Positions 49,871 through 58,499 of a stretch of 64,000 nt of DNA are shown piece after piece (the stretch's first letter is position 1; each line of letters begins with the position of its first letter). Where the stretch lies: contig NZ_BOMQ01000070.1 in the NCBI RefSeq assembly GCF_016862275.1, forward strand, positions 36,810 to 100,809, in the 5' to 3' direction. The notes under the pieces were generated by a model. It did no database searches. It had not been told where the DNA came from and saw only the letters and a list, made by a program, of their open reading frames with translations. This stretch comes from Actinoplanes nipponensis. GTDB lineage: Bacteria > Actinomycetota > Actinomycetes > Mycobacteriales > Micromonosporaceae. Both the position numbers and the translations under genes were made by a program.

Positions 49871-52750
49871 ATGCTGCGAGTCTTGGCCGCCGGAGGCCGG
49901 CTGTTGCGCGCCCTGGTCGCGTCGGCGACCCTCGTCGGGTTCCTCGTCGGGGTGCCATGGCTGCTCGTGCAGATCATCGGCTGGCCCTTCGGCTGGATCG
50001 GATGGGCACAACCCGGCACCCTGCCCGGCCTCGCCGACCTTTCCACAGCCCTCACCACCGCCTGGTACGACGACAAGATCCTCGCCCTGCTCGCCACCGT
50101 GGGCTGGTTCCTGTGGGCGCTGTTCTGCCGCGATGTGCTGGTGGAGGTCATCGAGGCGTCCGCCGTGGCCGCCGCCGCCCGCCGAGGACAGAGCCGCCCG
50201 CCGGTGCCGGGGCGCGGCCCGATCCGGTGGGTCGCTGCCGTCCTCGTCGGTGCCATCGTCGGCGCGGTCCTGTTCGACGCAATGCGCGGGATCGGTGCGG
50301 CACCGAGCGCCACCGCCGCCGTTGCTGACGCCGCCGCTCGCCGCCCCGCCGTCGCAGTCGCGGCGGCACCGCCCGCTGTCACCATCGTGACGACGCCCGC
50401 ACATACCGGGCCACGCCCGGCGCTCACCGCTGCCTCGATCACCACGGCCACCGTCACCAGCACAGCGGCGCACGCGGCCGATGATGTGCCCGCGTGGGCG
50501 CGCAACGCGCCCGGCGGCGTGCACCGGGTCACCGCCGGGGACAACCTGTGGGATATCGCCGAGCATCGCCTCGGCGACCCGCACCGGTGGCGCGAGATCT
50601 ACGTCCTCAACCGGGGGCATGAGCAGGCCAACGGCTACGCCTTGAGCGACCCCGACGAAATCCATATCGGATGGGTCCTCGCTCTACCCGCCCACGAGGG
50701 CGCCTCCCCGCATCCCGGTAAGGGACCGGCCGAACCCGCCGAACCGGCCCCGGCCGACACCGTCCCCGCGCCCGGTGGTTCGGCCGCCACCAGCCCGAGC
50801 CCTCCGGCCAGCCCGGCACCGGCCACGCCCGCGCCTTCATCCACGGTGACGGCGCCGGGCACGGCCGCGCCCACCGTGGACACCTCCGCCCCCAGCGAGC
50901 ACACCGAGTCACACACCGAGCAGCAGGTGGGGATCACGTTGCCGTCGCAAGGCTGGATCAGCCTGGGGCTCGCCGCCACTATCGCGGCCGTGGCCGCGCT
51001 GCTGCGCCTACACCGGCGTCGCTTCGCTCGTCTGAGCTCACCGATTCCGGTCTGGACCGGCCCCGCACCGTCGCCCGTGCCGCCGGAGTTGGTTGTGGCC
51101 GATGCTGCCGGCCGCAGCGACCTCGAACCAGGCGTCGATCCCGAGTCCTTCGGAGACCGGCCTCGTCGTCGCGGTTCCCGACCCGTCACACCGGCCGTCG
51201 CCGCGCCGATCGGTGTCGACGCCGCCGGAGCCGAGGTCAGTCTGTTCGACCTGCCCGGCCCTGGACTGTCGCTTACCGGCCCCGGCGCCGAACCAACGGC
51301 GCGAGCCGTGCTCGCCAGCACCCTCGCCACCGGCGTGCTGGACGAGCCTGCCTCCCGCCCAGTCGTCGTGACCACCGTCAGCCTGCTCACCCGGCTGCTG
51401 CCCGAGGGCGTCGAGGCGACCGGGCTCGACCCGCACGGGGTCACCTACGACGGCGAACGGCTGCTCGTGCTGGCCGACACCGGCAACGCCGTCAGCCACG
51501 CCGAAGAGGAGATGATCGCCCGTCGGCGGATTCTGGACACCTTTGACCAGGACACGATCACCGCGTTGAACGCCCGCACTGACCACGCCGAGATTCAGCC
51601 GCCGTATGTCGTGCTACTCGACGCCGCCGACCGGTACGCGGGCCGCCTGGTCTCCGTCGCCGCCCACCAAAAGGCGCTACACCTATATGTCGTCGTCCTG
51701 GGCACCATCGACGGCATCGCCGCCGCAACTGTCGCCCCGGACGGCACCGCCACCGAGGTTCTCGCCGGTGGACGGCTGGCTACCCTCGCCCCGCCGGACC
51801 TGGCGCAACTACTCGCCATGATCAGCGATGCCGCCGCCCGCCCTGAGCCCGGCACCGACGTCGAGGTATCCACCGAGCCCGCCGTCACCGATGACACCGT
51901 CGGTGACGGTAAGACTGACGACGAGCCGCCCGCGGCGGTCCTCGATCCCGTACCCGACCTCCCGGCCTCCACCGGAGACGCTACGCCGTTGGCACGGCTG
52001 TCGGTGCTCGGCCCGGTCACCGTCACGACCGACAACGGGCCGATCACCACGGGCCTGCGCAGCGGCTCCTATGCCGTGCTCGCCGTGCTTGCCGCGCACC
52101 CGCATGGGCGGACTCTCGATGAGATCGCCGCCGACGTGCACCCTGGTACCGACCCGGTCGCCGCGATCAAGCGCCTGCGTACCGACATCACCACCATCCG
52201 CCGTGTGGTGCGCGCCGCAAGCGGCGCGAGCGAAGCGATGTTCATCCTGTACAACGGCGCCACCGGCCGCTACCGGATCGACCCCGACGCCGTCGAGGTA
52301 GACCTGTGGCGGATGCTCACCGCGATCGGCCGCGCCAACACAAGCTCCGTTGACACCGATGCGCTGGCCGCCTTGCGCGAAGCCGCCGACCTGTACGGCG
52401 GGGACTTCGCCGAAGGCCAGGACCAATCCTGGGTCACCGACTACGCCACCACGTCACGGCTGCAGATCCTCAATGTTTACGCCCGCATCGCTGAGCTTCT
52501 CGAAACGGATCAGCCGGACGCGGCTATCGCATCTCTTGAGCAAGCCTTGCGCCATGACCCTCTCAACGAGGAGATCTACCAGCGGATCATGCGCATCCAA
52601 GGACGTCTGAGCCGACTGGACGCTGTGCGGCGGACCATCCGCCGTCTGGAGGATCAACTGGCCGAACTCGGCGGTGCCGAACCGTCCGAGGCGACGCGGC
52701 GCGTTGCCGCCCGGCAGCTACAGATGGCCACCAGCGGAGTCCGCCCATGA
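49871..52750 (+). CDS. Membrane LysM-BTAD protein
   Basis: A 959-residue protein with about four transmembrane helices (near 15-36, 68-88, 118-136 and 360-378). A LysM domain lies between the third and fourth (about 217-272; HRVTAGDNLWDIAEHRLGD), with long Pro/Ala/Thr linkers. The C-terminal 240 residues hold a winged-helix plus BTAD module (ARLSVLGPVTVTTD; REAADLYGGDFAEGQDQSWV; QALRHDPLNEEIYQRIMRIQ). LysM domains bind peptidoglycan, and BTAD modules belong to SARP-type regulators, so this may sense wall state and signal inside. The ATG at 49871 has GGAG upstream; the stop overlaps the next start. Confidence 0.88.
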   Translation: MLRVLAAGGRLLRALVASATLVGFLVGVPWLLVQIIGWPFGWIGWAQPGTLPGLADLSTALTTAWYDDKILALLATVGWFLWALFCRDVLVEVIEASAVAAAARRGQSRPPVPGRGPIRWVAAVLVGAIVGAVLFDAMRGIGAAPSATAAVADAAARRPAVAVAAAPPAVTIVTTPAHTGPRPALTAASITTATVTSTAAHAADDVPAWARNAPGGVHRVTAGDNLWDIAEHRLGDPHRWREIYVLNRGHEQANGYALSDPDEIHIGWVLALPAHEGASPHPGKGPAEPAEPAPADTVPAPGGSAATSPSPPASPAPATPAPSSTVTAPGTAAPTVDTSAPSEHTESHTEQQVGITLPSQGWISLGLAATIAAVAALLRLHRRRFARLSSPIPVWTGPAPSPVPPELVVADAAGRSDLEPGVDPESFGDRPRRRGSRPVTPAVAAPIGVDAAGAEVSLFDLPGPGLSLTGPGAEPTARAVLASTLATGVLDEPASRPVVVTTVSLLTRLLPEGVEATGLDPHGVTYDGERLLVLADTGNAVSHAEEEMIARRRILDTFDQDTITALNARTDHAEIQPPYVVLLDAADRYAGRLVSVAAHQKALHLYVVVLGTIDGIAAATVAPDGTATEVLAGGRLATLAPPDLAQLLAMISDAAARPEPGTDVEVSTEPAVTDDTVGDGKTDDEPPAAVLDPVPDLPASTGDATPLARLSVLGPVTVTTDNGPITTGLRSGSYAVLAVLAAHPHGRTLDEIAADVHPGTDPVAAIKRLRTDITTIRRVVRAASGASEAMFILYNGATGRYRIDPDAVEVDLWRMLTAIGRANTSSVDTDALAALREAADLYGGDFAEGQDQSWVTDYATTSRLQILNVYARIAELLETDQPDAAIASLEQALRHDPLNEEIYQRIMRIQGRLSRLDAVRRTIRRLEDQLAELGGAEPSEATRRVAARQLQMATSGVRP

Positions 52751-53694
52751 CATTTCACCGCAACCGTCTGCAATGGGCCGTGCGGGCGGTCCTCGCCCTC
52801 GGTGTCGCCGCCTCGGTCACTGCTAACGTCCTGCACGCCCGCGACAACCTGATCTCGCAGGCCATCGCGGCGTGGCCGCCGCTGGCCTTGCTCGTCACCG
52901 TCGAGTTGGTCTCCCGCATCCCCGTCTATCGCAGGGCTCTCGGTGTGGTCCGCATCCTCGCCACGACAGCTATCGCCGGGATCGCTGCCTGGGTCAGCTA
53001 TCACCACATGGTCGCGGTGGTGGCTCGCTACGGCGAGACGGGCACCGTGCCGTACCTGTTGCCGCTGTCGGTCGACGGGCTGATCATCGTCGCGTCCATC
53101 TGCCTGGTCGAACTCTCCGGGCGCCGCGACGAGACGTCTGGTCCGAGCCGGGCCGCGCAGACCGCAGCCAAGCCGCTACCGGCACCCGCCGCTGAGGCGC
53201 CCCCCACGGCCCCGAGACCACGCGCGACACCCGGCATCACGCTTGCACCCGTGAGCCGAGACGGCGGCCCGCCGGCCCCTGACTCGTGGGCTCTACTTGC
53301 GGCCGGCCCCGGTCCGGACCAGCCAGGTATCGATGTGCACCCCGACCAACGGTCCATCACCGACCCCGCACCCCAGGACCAGTCCGCGCCCGCACCGGAC
53401 CAACAAGGCGACGATGACCAGGATGAAGACGGCGACGAGGTTGCGGACGGCGACGAGGACGAATCCCAGGACGACGTCGACCTCGCCCCGGACCTGGTGC
53501 CGCTGCTGCCTGCCGCCCGCACCGCCCGCGACGAGCTGATCCGGGAAGGCCGCACGGTCAGCCGTGACGCCCTCGCCCAACGATTGCGCCGTAATGGCCA
53601 TGCCATCCGTAACACCCGCGTGTCCGAGCTGCTCAGCGCGCTGCGCCGGGAAGAGCCCTCGCCCGACGGCGTACGCCCGACAGTGTCAGCGTGA
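52747..53694 (+). CDS. DUF2637 membrane protein
   Basis: A 315-residue protein. Four transmembrane helices (about 8-118) contain AAWPPLALLVTVELVSRIPV and YLLPLSVDGLIIVASICLVE, typical of DUF2637. A long Pro/Asp/Glu-rich linker leads to a C-terminal segment RTARDELIREGRTVSRDALA, a possible helix-turn-helix. DUF2637 proteins are frequent on actinomycete plasmids and integrative elements. Coupled to the LysM-BTAD gene by ATGA. Confidence 0.88.
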   Translation: MTFHRNRLQWAVRAVLALGVAASVTANVLHARDNLISQAIAAWPPLALLVTVELVSRIPVYRRALGVVRILATTAIAGIAAWVSYHHMVAVVARYGETGTVPYLLPLSVDGLIIVASICLVELSGRRDETSGPSRAAQTAAKPLPAPAAEAPPTAPRPRATPGITLAPVSRDGGPPAPDSWALLAAGPGPDQPGIDVHPDQRSITDPAPQDQSAPAPDQQGDDDQDEDGDEVADGDEDESQDDVDLAPDLVPLLPAARTARDELIREGRTVSRDALAQRLRRNGHAIRNTRVSELLSALRREEPSPDGVRPTVSA

Positions 53695-53744
53695 CACCCG
53701 CACCGGCCTGCATCCGCTGTTTGACCGACTCCAGGAGACCGCCC

Positions 53745-54184
53745 ATGGACGAGTTCACCCCGGCCAGCGACGCTGCTCTCCGGCTGCCACGTCCGGCGCA
53801 TTGCCCGCCGTGGTGCACCGATTGCTGTCACGACGACCTCGACCCGCCGGCACGGTGCTGCACCGTAGCCCGCCCTCGACAGTGCCGGTCTACGACCAGG
53901 AGTGTGAGCTGGTCGCCGCGCATGTGCGGGCCGTGTTCTGGGACAAGGCACCGGACTGGATCGGCACCGATCCGGCCGACCTGGAACGCCCGCACGTCGA
54001 GGTCACCGTGGCCGACGGCGCCGACGTGCAGCTGTACCTCGCCCCCGGACAGGCTCGCAGCTTCGCCGCCGCCCTCGTGCGCGCCGCCGACGCCGCCGAG
54101 ACCGAAGCCTCCTACCGCACGCCGATATCGCTTGGCGCCGCCTCGCATGCCGCGTCCGCCAGTGCGCCCGGCCGGTCGGCTTGA
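53745..54184 (+). pseudogene. DUF6907-like protein, probably frameshifted
   Basis: From ATG 53745 (AGGAG upstream) the frame encodes ARLPRPAHCPPWCTDC-like N-terminal sequence (LRLPRPAHCPPWCTDCCHDD), but the matching C-terminal part, TVLHRSPPSTVPVYDQECEL to YLAPGQARSFAAALVRAADA, is in the -1 frame. Restoring one G at 53848-53850 (CCGCCGG to CCGCCGGG) joins the two halves into one DUF6907 protein of about 147 residues. No slippery heptamer is present, so a true frameshift or a sequencing error is more likely than programmed shifting. Confidence 0.7.
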
Positions 54185-54264
54185 TGGCTCAACGCCGGTC
54201 GGCATGGATGGGGTGTGGTGCCCGATCCCCGGGCACCGATCCGTGATGACCAGGAGGCATCGAG

Positions 54265-54435
54265 ATGGAACCGTCCGAACCCACCACCCACACCATCGAG
54301 GTCGATGAGCGGGTGTACGACGTGCTCGCCCGCACCGCCGCCACCAGGGACACCGACATCAACGGCGCCCTGCGCTACCTGATCGAGGCCCCGGCGGTAC
54401 CAGGCGCGCCGACCACGGACGACGACGAGGAGTGA
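54265..54435 (+). CDS. Small acidic protein, possible ribbon-helix-helix
   Basis: A 56-residue protein with a strong ribosome site (AGGAGG, 7-nt spacing). The N-terminal strand HTIEVDERVYDVLARTA and helix DINGALRYLIEAP resemble ribbon-helix-helix DNA-binding proteins. It ends DDDEE and is followed at once by a strong terminator. Confidence 0.7.
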   Translation: MEPSEPTTHTIEVDERVYDVLARTAATRDTDINGALRYLIEAPAVPGAPTTDDDEE

Positions 54436-54443
54436 GCTGACAC

Positions 54444-54483
54444 GCGAGGGCGCCGCCGGACGAAGACTCGGCGGCGCCCTCGC
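54444..54483 (+). terminator. Strong terminator at the end of the pilus operon
   Basis: A perfect 15-bp GC-rich stem: 54444-54458 (GCGAGGGCGCCGCCG) with 54469-54483, loop of 10 nt, 8 bp after the last stop. Confidence 0.85.
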
Positions 54484-54804
54484 ATGCTCTCGACGGCCTA
54501 CCATCTGCTAACTCAACTGCCCCCACCAGGCGACCACGGCGGTCGCTCTAAATGCGGCACGAGAGTGATACCCGCCCATCTCACTCCAGGAGGGCCTGCC
54601 TGCCAATACGGAGAGGACTGGACTGCCAATACGCGGAGCCGCCGCTTCTCATATGCCACAGATGTTGGTACGAAGCGGGTGAGATCTAACCGGAACAGCG
54701 CGTTCCGTCGGTGGATAGTGCTTCTTGGTCGAGAGCGCTTGAGCGCTGGGCCAAGTCGCTCGCGTTACAGCCTGGCGGGATCGGTGAGTGCCATCGGCGC
54801 AGTG
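54484..54804. other. Intergenic region without a gene
   Basis: About 320 bp between two convergent units. CTGCCAATACG occurs twice as a direct repeat near 54600 and 54623. GC content falls toward the nuclease gene. No frame looks coding. Confidence 0.5.
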
Positions 54805-54814
54805 TTACTGCGCC
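54796..54814 (-). terminator. Hairpin overlapping the nuclease-like stop codon
   Basis: GGCGCAGT and ACTGCGCC form a perfect 8-bp stem with a 3-nt loop that includes part of the minus-strand stop codon. It is a probable terminator for the PD-(D/E)xK gene. Confidence 0.55.
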
Positions 54815-56427
54815 TCGCCGATTGATCGGTCAACGTCAGCTGAGTCATAAAGCCACTTCCGCCACGCGTTCCTATTGCGTGGAATCTCCTTCAGGGCGGT
54901 TCCGTCCGCCGTGAATCTGCATGGAAGCAAGAAAGGTCGTTCGTCGGCTTGCACTGAGCTAATCCTTCTCTGGATACCAGCACGGCTGAAATGATTAAGA
55001 TGAAGGATGAGCATGTCGATCTCATCTGCAACTACAGTGTTTGCCTTCTGTATCTGATGCCTGAGAATAAGGTAATCGCGTAGGTCTGCGCTATCGCGGA
55101 TACTTTGCATTACTATAAGCAGCTGATGGAGCGGAATGATTGCCAGGTAAGGCCGTATGCCATCGACTTCTCGCAGTGCATCACTATTCCAAACTGCGGC
55201 ACCATACGGATGGAGCGGGATCCCGAGTGCCGCAGTCAGGGAACTCGAAATGCCGCTTAGGGGTCGTCCAGCTGAATGAATTCGGACACCCTGCCGGGCC
55301 GCATCAACCCGCTTCACTAGCTGCTTGACAGCCTTCTTGATTTGATCTTCAAAGGCGTTCGTTATAGTGTCGCTGCCCGAGGTGAAGAAGTAGGCTTTAC
55401 ATTCACCAATAAGTAGCATGTCATCCTTCGAGCTGAAGGCTAGGTCTATTTCCCCCTCGTCGCGTGAATTTGGAATCGGAATATTAAGCGGCGGCGGTAG
55501 CTCGGTGAAGTCGTTCGGCATTACTGCTTTGATGCAGCGCGACGTCACCCGCTCGAAGAGGTCGCCGCGAGCCTTCTCATCTGCCAGTTCTCTGCGGGAA
55601 TACTCGAAGAAGGCTTGTTCCAGGCTCATCAAGGAGTCTCTGAGTGCTAATGGCGCAGGGCCAGCTGGGAATCTTACAAAGGGGTGCTTCTCGATTGTTG
55701 TACTGAGGGCAAGGTTGGCGAAGGGTGTGCCACTCAACGCGCCTGCCTGGATGCAGAAATGGTCGAGCAGGCCGGCCGCAGCAGGCGAAAGCTTCGAGAG
55801 AGGCCGCACGGGGCTGAGGCGGTATGAGGTCCCCCGCAGGGTAGTGAAGAGTTCCTGAACTATGGGTCGCGTCATACCGGCTAGCTTTTTATAGCGTTTA
55901 GGATTCTCGGCAATTTCGTCTGCGGCTTGACTCAAGATCAGTTCCGAAACCCAACTGAAGTGAACATCGGTCGAGGATAGGCGACGGAGCCGCTCTGATC
56001 CTCCGTTGAGCGCTACTCCAATGGGCACACCCTCCTGTATCTCGATTAGAGTTTGCATACAGTATTCCGCTGCAAACCACCCTACGGCAGCGTCGAAGTA
56101 TTCGACGGCGAATCTGCGCTCTGTGCTCATGCCGGATGCGGCAGCGCCAAAAATCCAGAGGAAGCGATTAAATCCCAACGTTGCGAAGGCGCGCACCGGC
56201 TTAGTTGCACGGAGTGCCCTTAGCATGACTTGCTCATCAAGCAGTAGCTTTGGTGAGGCGTTCTTGAGAGCTTCGTCAGCTCTCTTGGAGGATTTATCCG
56301 CAAAGTGGAGGAGACGGTTTCGAAGCGCGCCTACCGCAGTGGTGCTTCCTGGCAGCGACGAAATCACATTATAGAATCGATTCTTCAAATCTACCGGGAG
56401 TGCGGTGTCAATAATATCTAAAAACAT
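54805..56427 (-). CDS. Orphan PD-(D/E)xK nuclease-like protein
   Basis: A 540-residue protein of AT-richer codon use than everything around it. The first 300 residues are mainly helical without a recognised family. Near 292-344 a restriction-type nuclease core appears: Glu in DLFERVTSR, Asp 328 in EGEIDLAFSSKDD, and E342-x-K344 in LLIGECKAYFF. After it comes FEDQIKKAVKQLVKRVDAAR and a helical C-terminal part. The ATG at 56427 has AAGGA 6 nt upstream. The combination of nuclease core, island location and foreign composition suggests a defence gene, acting alone or with an unrecognised partner. I cannot name the family. Confidence 0.8.
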   Translation of the reverse strand: MFLDIIDTALPVDLKNRFYNVISSLPGSTTAVGALRNRLLHFADKSSKRADEALKNASPKLLLDEQVMLRALRATKPVRAFATLGFNRFLWIFGAAASGMSTERRFAVEYFDAAVGWFAAEYCMQTLIEIQEGVPIGVALNGGSERLRRLSSTDVHFSWVSELILSQAADEIAENPKRYKKLAGMTRPIVQELFTTLRGTSYRLSPVRPLSKLSPAAAGLLDHFCIQAGALSGTPFANLALSTTIEKHPFVRFPAGPAPLALRDSLMSLEQAFFEYSRRELADEKARGDLFERVTSRCIKAVMPNDFTELPPPLNIPIPNSRDEGEIDLAFSSKDDMLLIGECKAYFFTSGSDTITNAFEDQIKKAVKQLVKRVDAARQGVRIHSAGRPLSGISSSLTAALGIPLHPYGAAVWNSDALREVDGIRPYLAIIPLHQLLIVMQSIRDSADLRDYLILRHQIQKANTVVADEIDMLILHLNHFSRAGIQRRISSVQADERPFLLPCRFTADGTALKEIPRNRNAWRKWLYDSADVDRSIGEAQ

Positions 56428-56728
56428 CTGACGTCCTTAGGTGAAACAGTGACACCTGACAGCTTCCGGTATATCGATCAAATTCTATACCGCCGGGATA
56501 GGCATCGGCCCGCTGCGGTGAGTCAGTATATGCCGTTTGCGAGGTATGCCTGAACGGCGCTGACGTGCTCTCCTCGGCAATTGAGCGTGCTGGCCGGAGA
56601 GGTGGCGTGCGTGCCTGGCAGCGCCTGTCTGTAACCGAGGGCTGTCCGTCGTGTCATGCGGGAGTGGGCCGATTACAGCCCGGGTAGGGCGGCATCGGTC
56701 TGTCAGGACCACTTCGCGTGCTTCGGGG
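56428..56728. other. Upstream region of the nuclease-like gene
   Basis: About 300 bp. Apart from the operator-like inverted repeat at 56467-56492, described separately, nothing coding is seen. Confidence 0.5.
56467..56492 (-). promoter_or_regulatory. Operator-like inverted repeat upstream of the nuclease-like gene
   Basis: CGGTATA (56467-56473) and TATACCG (56486-56492) are perfect inverted arms around an AT-rich centre, 40-65 bp before the start codon. TATAGAAT within it on the minus strand could serve as a -10 box, so a repressor bound here would block transcription. Confidence 0.5.
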
Positions 56729-57373
56729 CTAGCTCGGTTGGTCTGACTCGGCGACGGTGAGCAGCCGTTGCGCGGTCCGCTGCGAGGTGCCCAGGCGGCG
56801 GGCCAGCTCGACGCCGAGGCCGCGTCGGTCCCGTCCGGCCTCGCGCGCCTCGGCCAGCAGCTCGGCGGCGGTCTGAAGGCGCGGGTCATCGGCGTACGGG
56901 TGCGGTTTCCGGACGCTGTTGGTGGTGCCGGGGGTGCGGCCGGTGGATTGGCGGCCGGTACGGGCGTCGGCGATGGCCCACACGGTGCGCCGGTACCAGC
57001 GACGCCGCAGCCTGCCGTCGGACAGGATCTCGATGTCGTCGGGCTGGTCGCGGAGTTGGTCGGGCAGGTTGCGGTACGAGCCGTAGCGCAGGATCTTTGC
57101 GGCTTCGCCGGAGCCGACGAGTTCGTCCGGGTCGCCGCTGCGGTCGATGGTGGTCAGCTCGGCGAGTTTTGCCTTCTGGTGGGCGGTGTGGAAGGCGGTG
57201 ATCTGGTCGAGCCAGAACCACTCGCGGCCGGAGTCGTCGGTGAAGCCGTCGGGGAAGCCGGTGGTGGCGCGGTTGCGGTGCCAGAGATTGACGGTGCGTC
57301 GGGCCGCACTGGTGTGCGCGGCGACTCCGGCACGGTCGACGGCAACCCGGCCGCCGAAGGTGTGTCTGCCCAC
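56729..57373 (-). CDS. DNA-binding protein with two HTH-like segments
   Basis: About 214 residues. I chose GTG 57373 because GGGAGG lies 9 nt upstream; an ATG at 57382 would sit almost on that site. The N-terminal HTH-like region includes VAVDRAGVAAHTSAARRTVN, a middle part has VGSGEAAKILRYGSYRNLPD and RRRWYRRTVWAIADART, and the C-terminus has GVELARRLGTSQRTAQRLLT, another HTH. This layout suits a replication or partition-type DNA-binding protein of a mobile element, but no family is recognised. Confidence 0.7.
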   Translation of the reverse strand: MGRHTFGGRVAVDRAGVAAHTSAARRTVNLWHRNRATTGFPDGFTDDSGREWFWLDQITAFHTAHQKAKLAELTTIDRSGDPDELVGSGEAAKILRYGSYRNLPDQLRDQPDDIEILSDGRLRRRWYRRTVWAIADARTGRQSTGRTPGTTNSVRKPHPYADDPRLQTAAELLAEAREAGRDRRGLGVELARRLGTSQRTAQRLLTVAESDQPS

Positions 57374-57540
57374 GATGACCATCCTCCCTGCCGCTGATGC
57401 TCCTCGAGGCGACGCGTTCGGCGGGCCGCCTCGGGTGCTGCGGCTCGCTAGGATCGGCGATACGCCCGCGCAGGGAAGATACGGGCTCATGCGGGCCGTT
57501 GGTGGCCCGGTGCGGGCGAGGCGGCCGGTGGGGTTTCGCC

Positions 57541-57607
57541 ACACCCCTAGCGGGTGTGTCCCACCGGCCACCGCTACCCAACGCCCGGCCCGGCACCGTG
57601 CGGGCCG
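57541..57607 (-). terminator. Two short hairpins after the 57639-58010 gene
   Basis: CGGCCCG/CGGGCCG (57586-57592 with 57601-57607) and ACACCC/GGGTGT (57541-57557) lie downstream of the stop. Stems are 6-7 bp, weaker than the other hairpins in this region. Confidence 0.4.
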
Positions 57608-57638
57608 CGCGCAGCTCCTGTGCATGGCGCTTGCGGCG

Positions 57639-58010
57639 TCAGGAGTCCGGGCGAAGGACCCGCCATGCGAACGACGCCATGACCTCGATCGGCAACGAGG
57701 CGATCTTGACCTGCGTCTTCGGGGTGGCGGCGTCGTAAACGGTGAGGATCGCGTTCGCGGTGGTGGCGTCCACGACCACGCCGCCGATCTTGCGACTGTG
57801 CCCGGCCTTCGCCTCGCGCAACATGTCGATGACGTGCGGGTCGGCGGTGGTGGCGTCGTCGGGGATGGCCTCGGTTGCGGCGGCGTCCGGGCAGTCGGGG
57901 CAGGTGATCAGGTGCGGCTCGTCGGTGACCCGGGTGCCGGGTCCGTCGTCGGTGCCGCAGACGGCTCCGGGGTGGCGGGCGGAGCGTCCGTGGGTCCAGC
58001 GGGCGGTCAT
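57639..58010 (-). CDS. Small conserved-looking protein, function unknown
   Basis: A 123-residue protein from ATG 58010, coupled by ATGA to the upstream gene. A central CPDCPDAAATEA Cys pair and a compact second half (VIDMLREAKAGHSRKIGGVV, AILTVYDAATPKTQVKIASL, MASFAWRVL) are visible. No domain recognised. Part of the small-gene array around DUF932. Confidence 0.75.
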   Translation of the reverse strand: MTARWTHGRSARHPGAVCGTDDGPGTRVTDEPHLITCPDCPDAAATEAIPDDATTADPHVIDMLREAKAGHSRKIGGVVVDATTANAILTVYDAATPKTQVKIASLPIEVMASFAWRVLRPDS

Positions 58011-58405
58011 GGCGTCACCTGCTCGGTGTCGGCCGGCGCGTCGAGGTTGGCCGGGTCGAGTTTGACGCCGAGGTGGGTGGCGACGGTGCCGTGGATGGCC
58101 AGCAAGAGGCCGAGGATGTCGGTGTTGATCCGTTCGTCGTAGTCGTGGGCGATGCGGCACGCGTCGCGTAGCGCCCGGCAGGTGTCGGTGAACGCGGCGA
58201 CGAGGGCCGCGTGATCGTCGGTGCGAGTGCACGCGACAACCTCGGCCGGGGTGTAGGTGCGCTCTTCGCCGGTCGGGAAGCGCAGACGAAGGTGGCGGAT
58301 GTGGGTGGTGTGCGGGGTCGAGTACGTGACGTCGATGACGGTGCCGAGGCGGTACTCGATGCCGTCGCGAGGCTGGCGTACCCGGGCGGTGTCGTTGAGG
58401 TCCAT
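58007..58405 (-). CDS. Beta-barrel plus helical protein, paralog 1
   Basis: A 132-residue protein. The N-terminal half is strand-rich (YRLGTVIDVTYSTPHTTHIR, LRLRFPTGEERTYTPAEVVA) and resembles a small SH3-like barrel; the second half is helical (ALVAAFTDTCRALRDACRIA, GLLLAIHGTVATHLGVKLDP). The same two-part layout occurs in the protein at 58500-58928. Function unknown. Confidence 0.75.
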   Translation of the reverse strand: MDLNDTARVRQPRDGIEYRLGTVIDVTYSTPHTTHIRHLRLRFPTGEERTYTPAEVVACTRTDDHAALVAAFTDTCRALRDACRIAHDYDERINTDILGLLLAIHGTVATHLGVKLDPANLDAPADTEQVTP

Positions 58406-58441
58406 GAAAGTTCTCCGTAGATGAGTGCGAGGGCAGGCCGG

Positions 58442-58490
58442 GGGCCGAGACCACCGGGTGAGCGGTAGCCGGTGCTGGTGGTCTCGGCCC
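58442..58490 (-). terminator. 14-bp perfect hairpin after the 58500-58928 gene
   Basis: GGGCCGAGACCACC (58442-58455) pairs perfectly with 58477-58490. It begins 9 nt after the minus-strand stop; the loop is 21 nt. Confidence 0.7.
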
Positions 58491-58499
58491 GGGGAGCGG

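Noticed and set aside
53745..54184. Programmed -1 frameshifting in the DUF6907 gene
   Set aside because: No slippery heptamer or downstream pseudoknot is evident near 53850; a one-base deletion explains it more simply.
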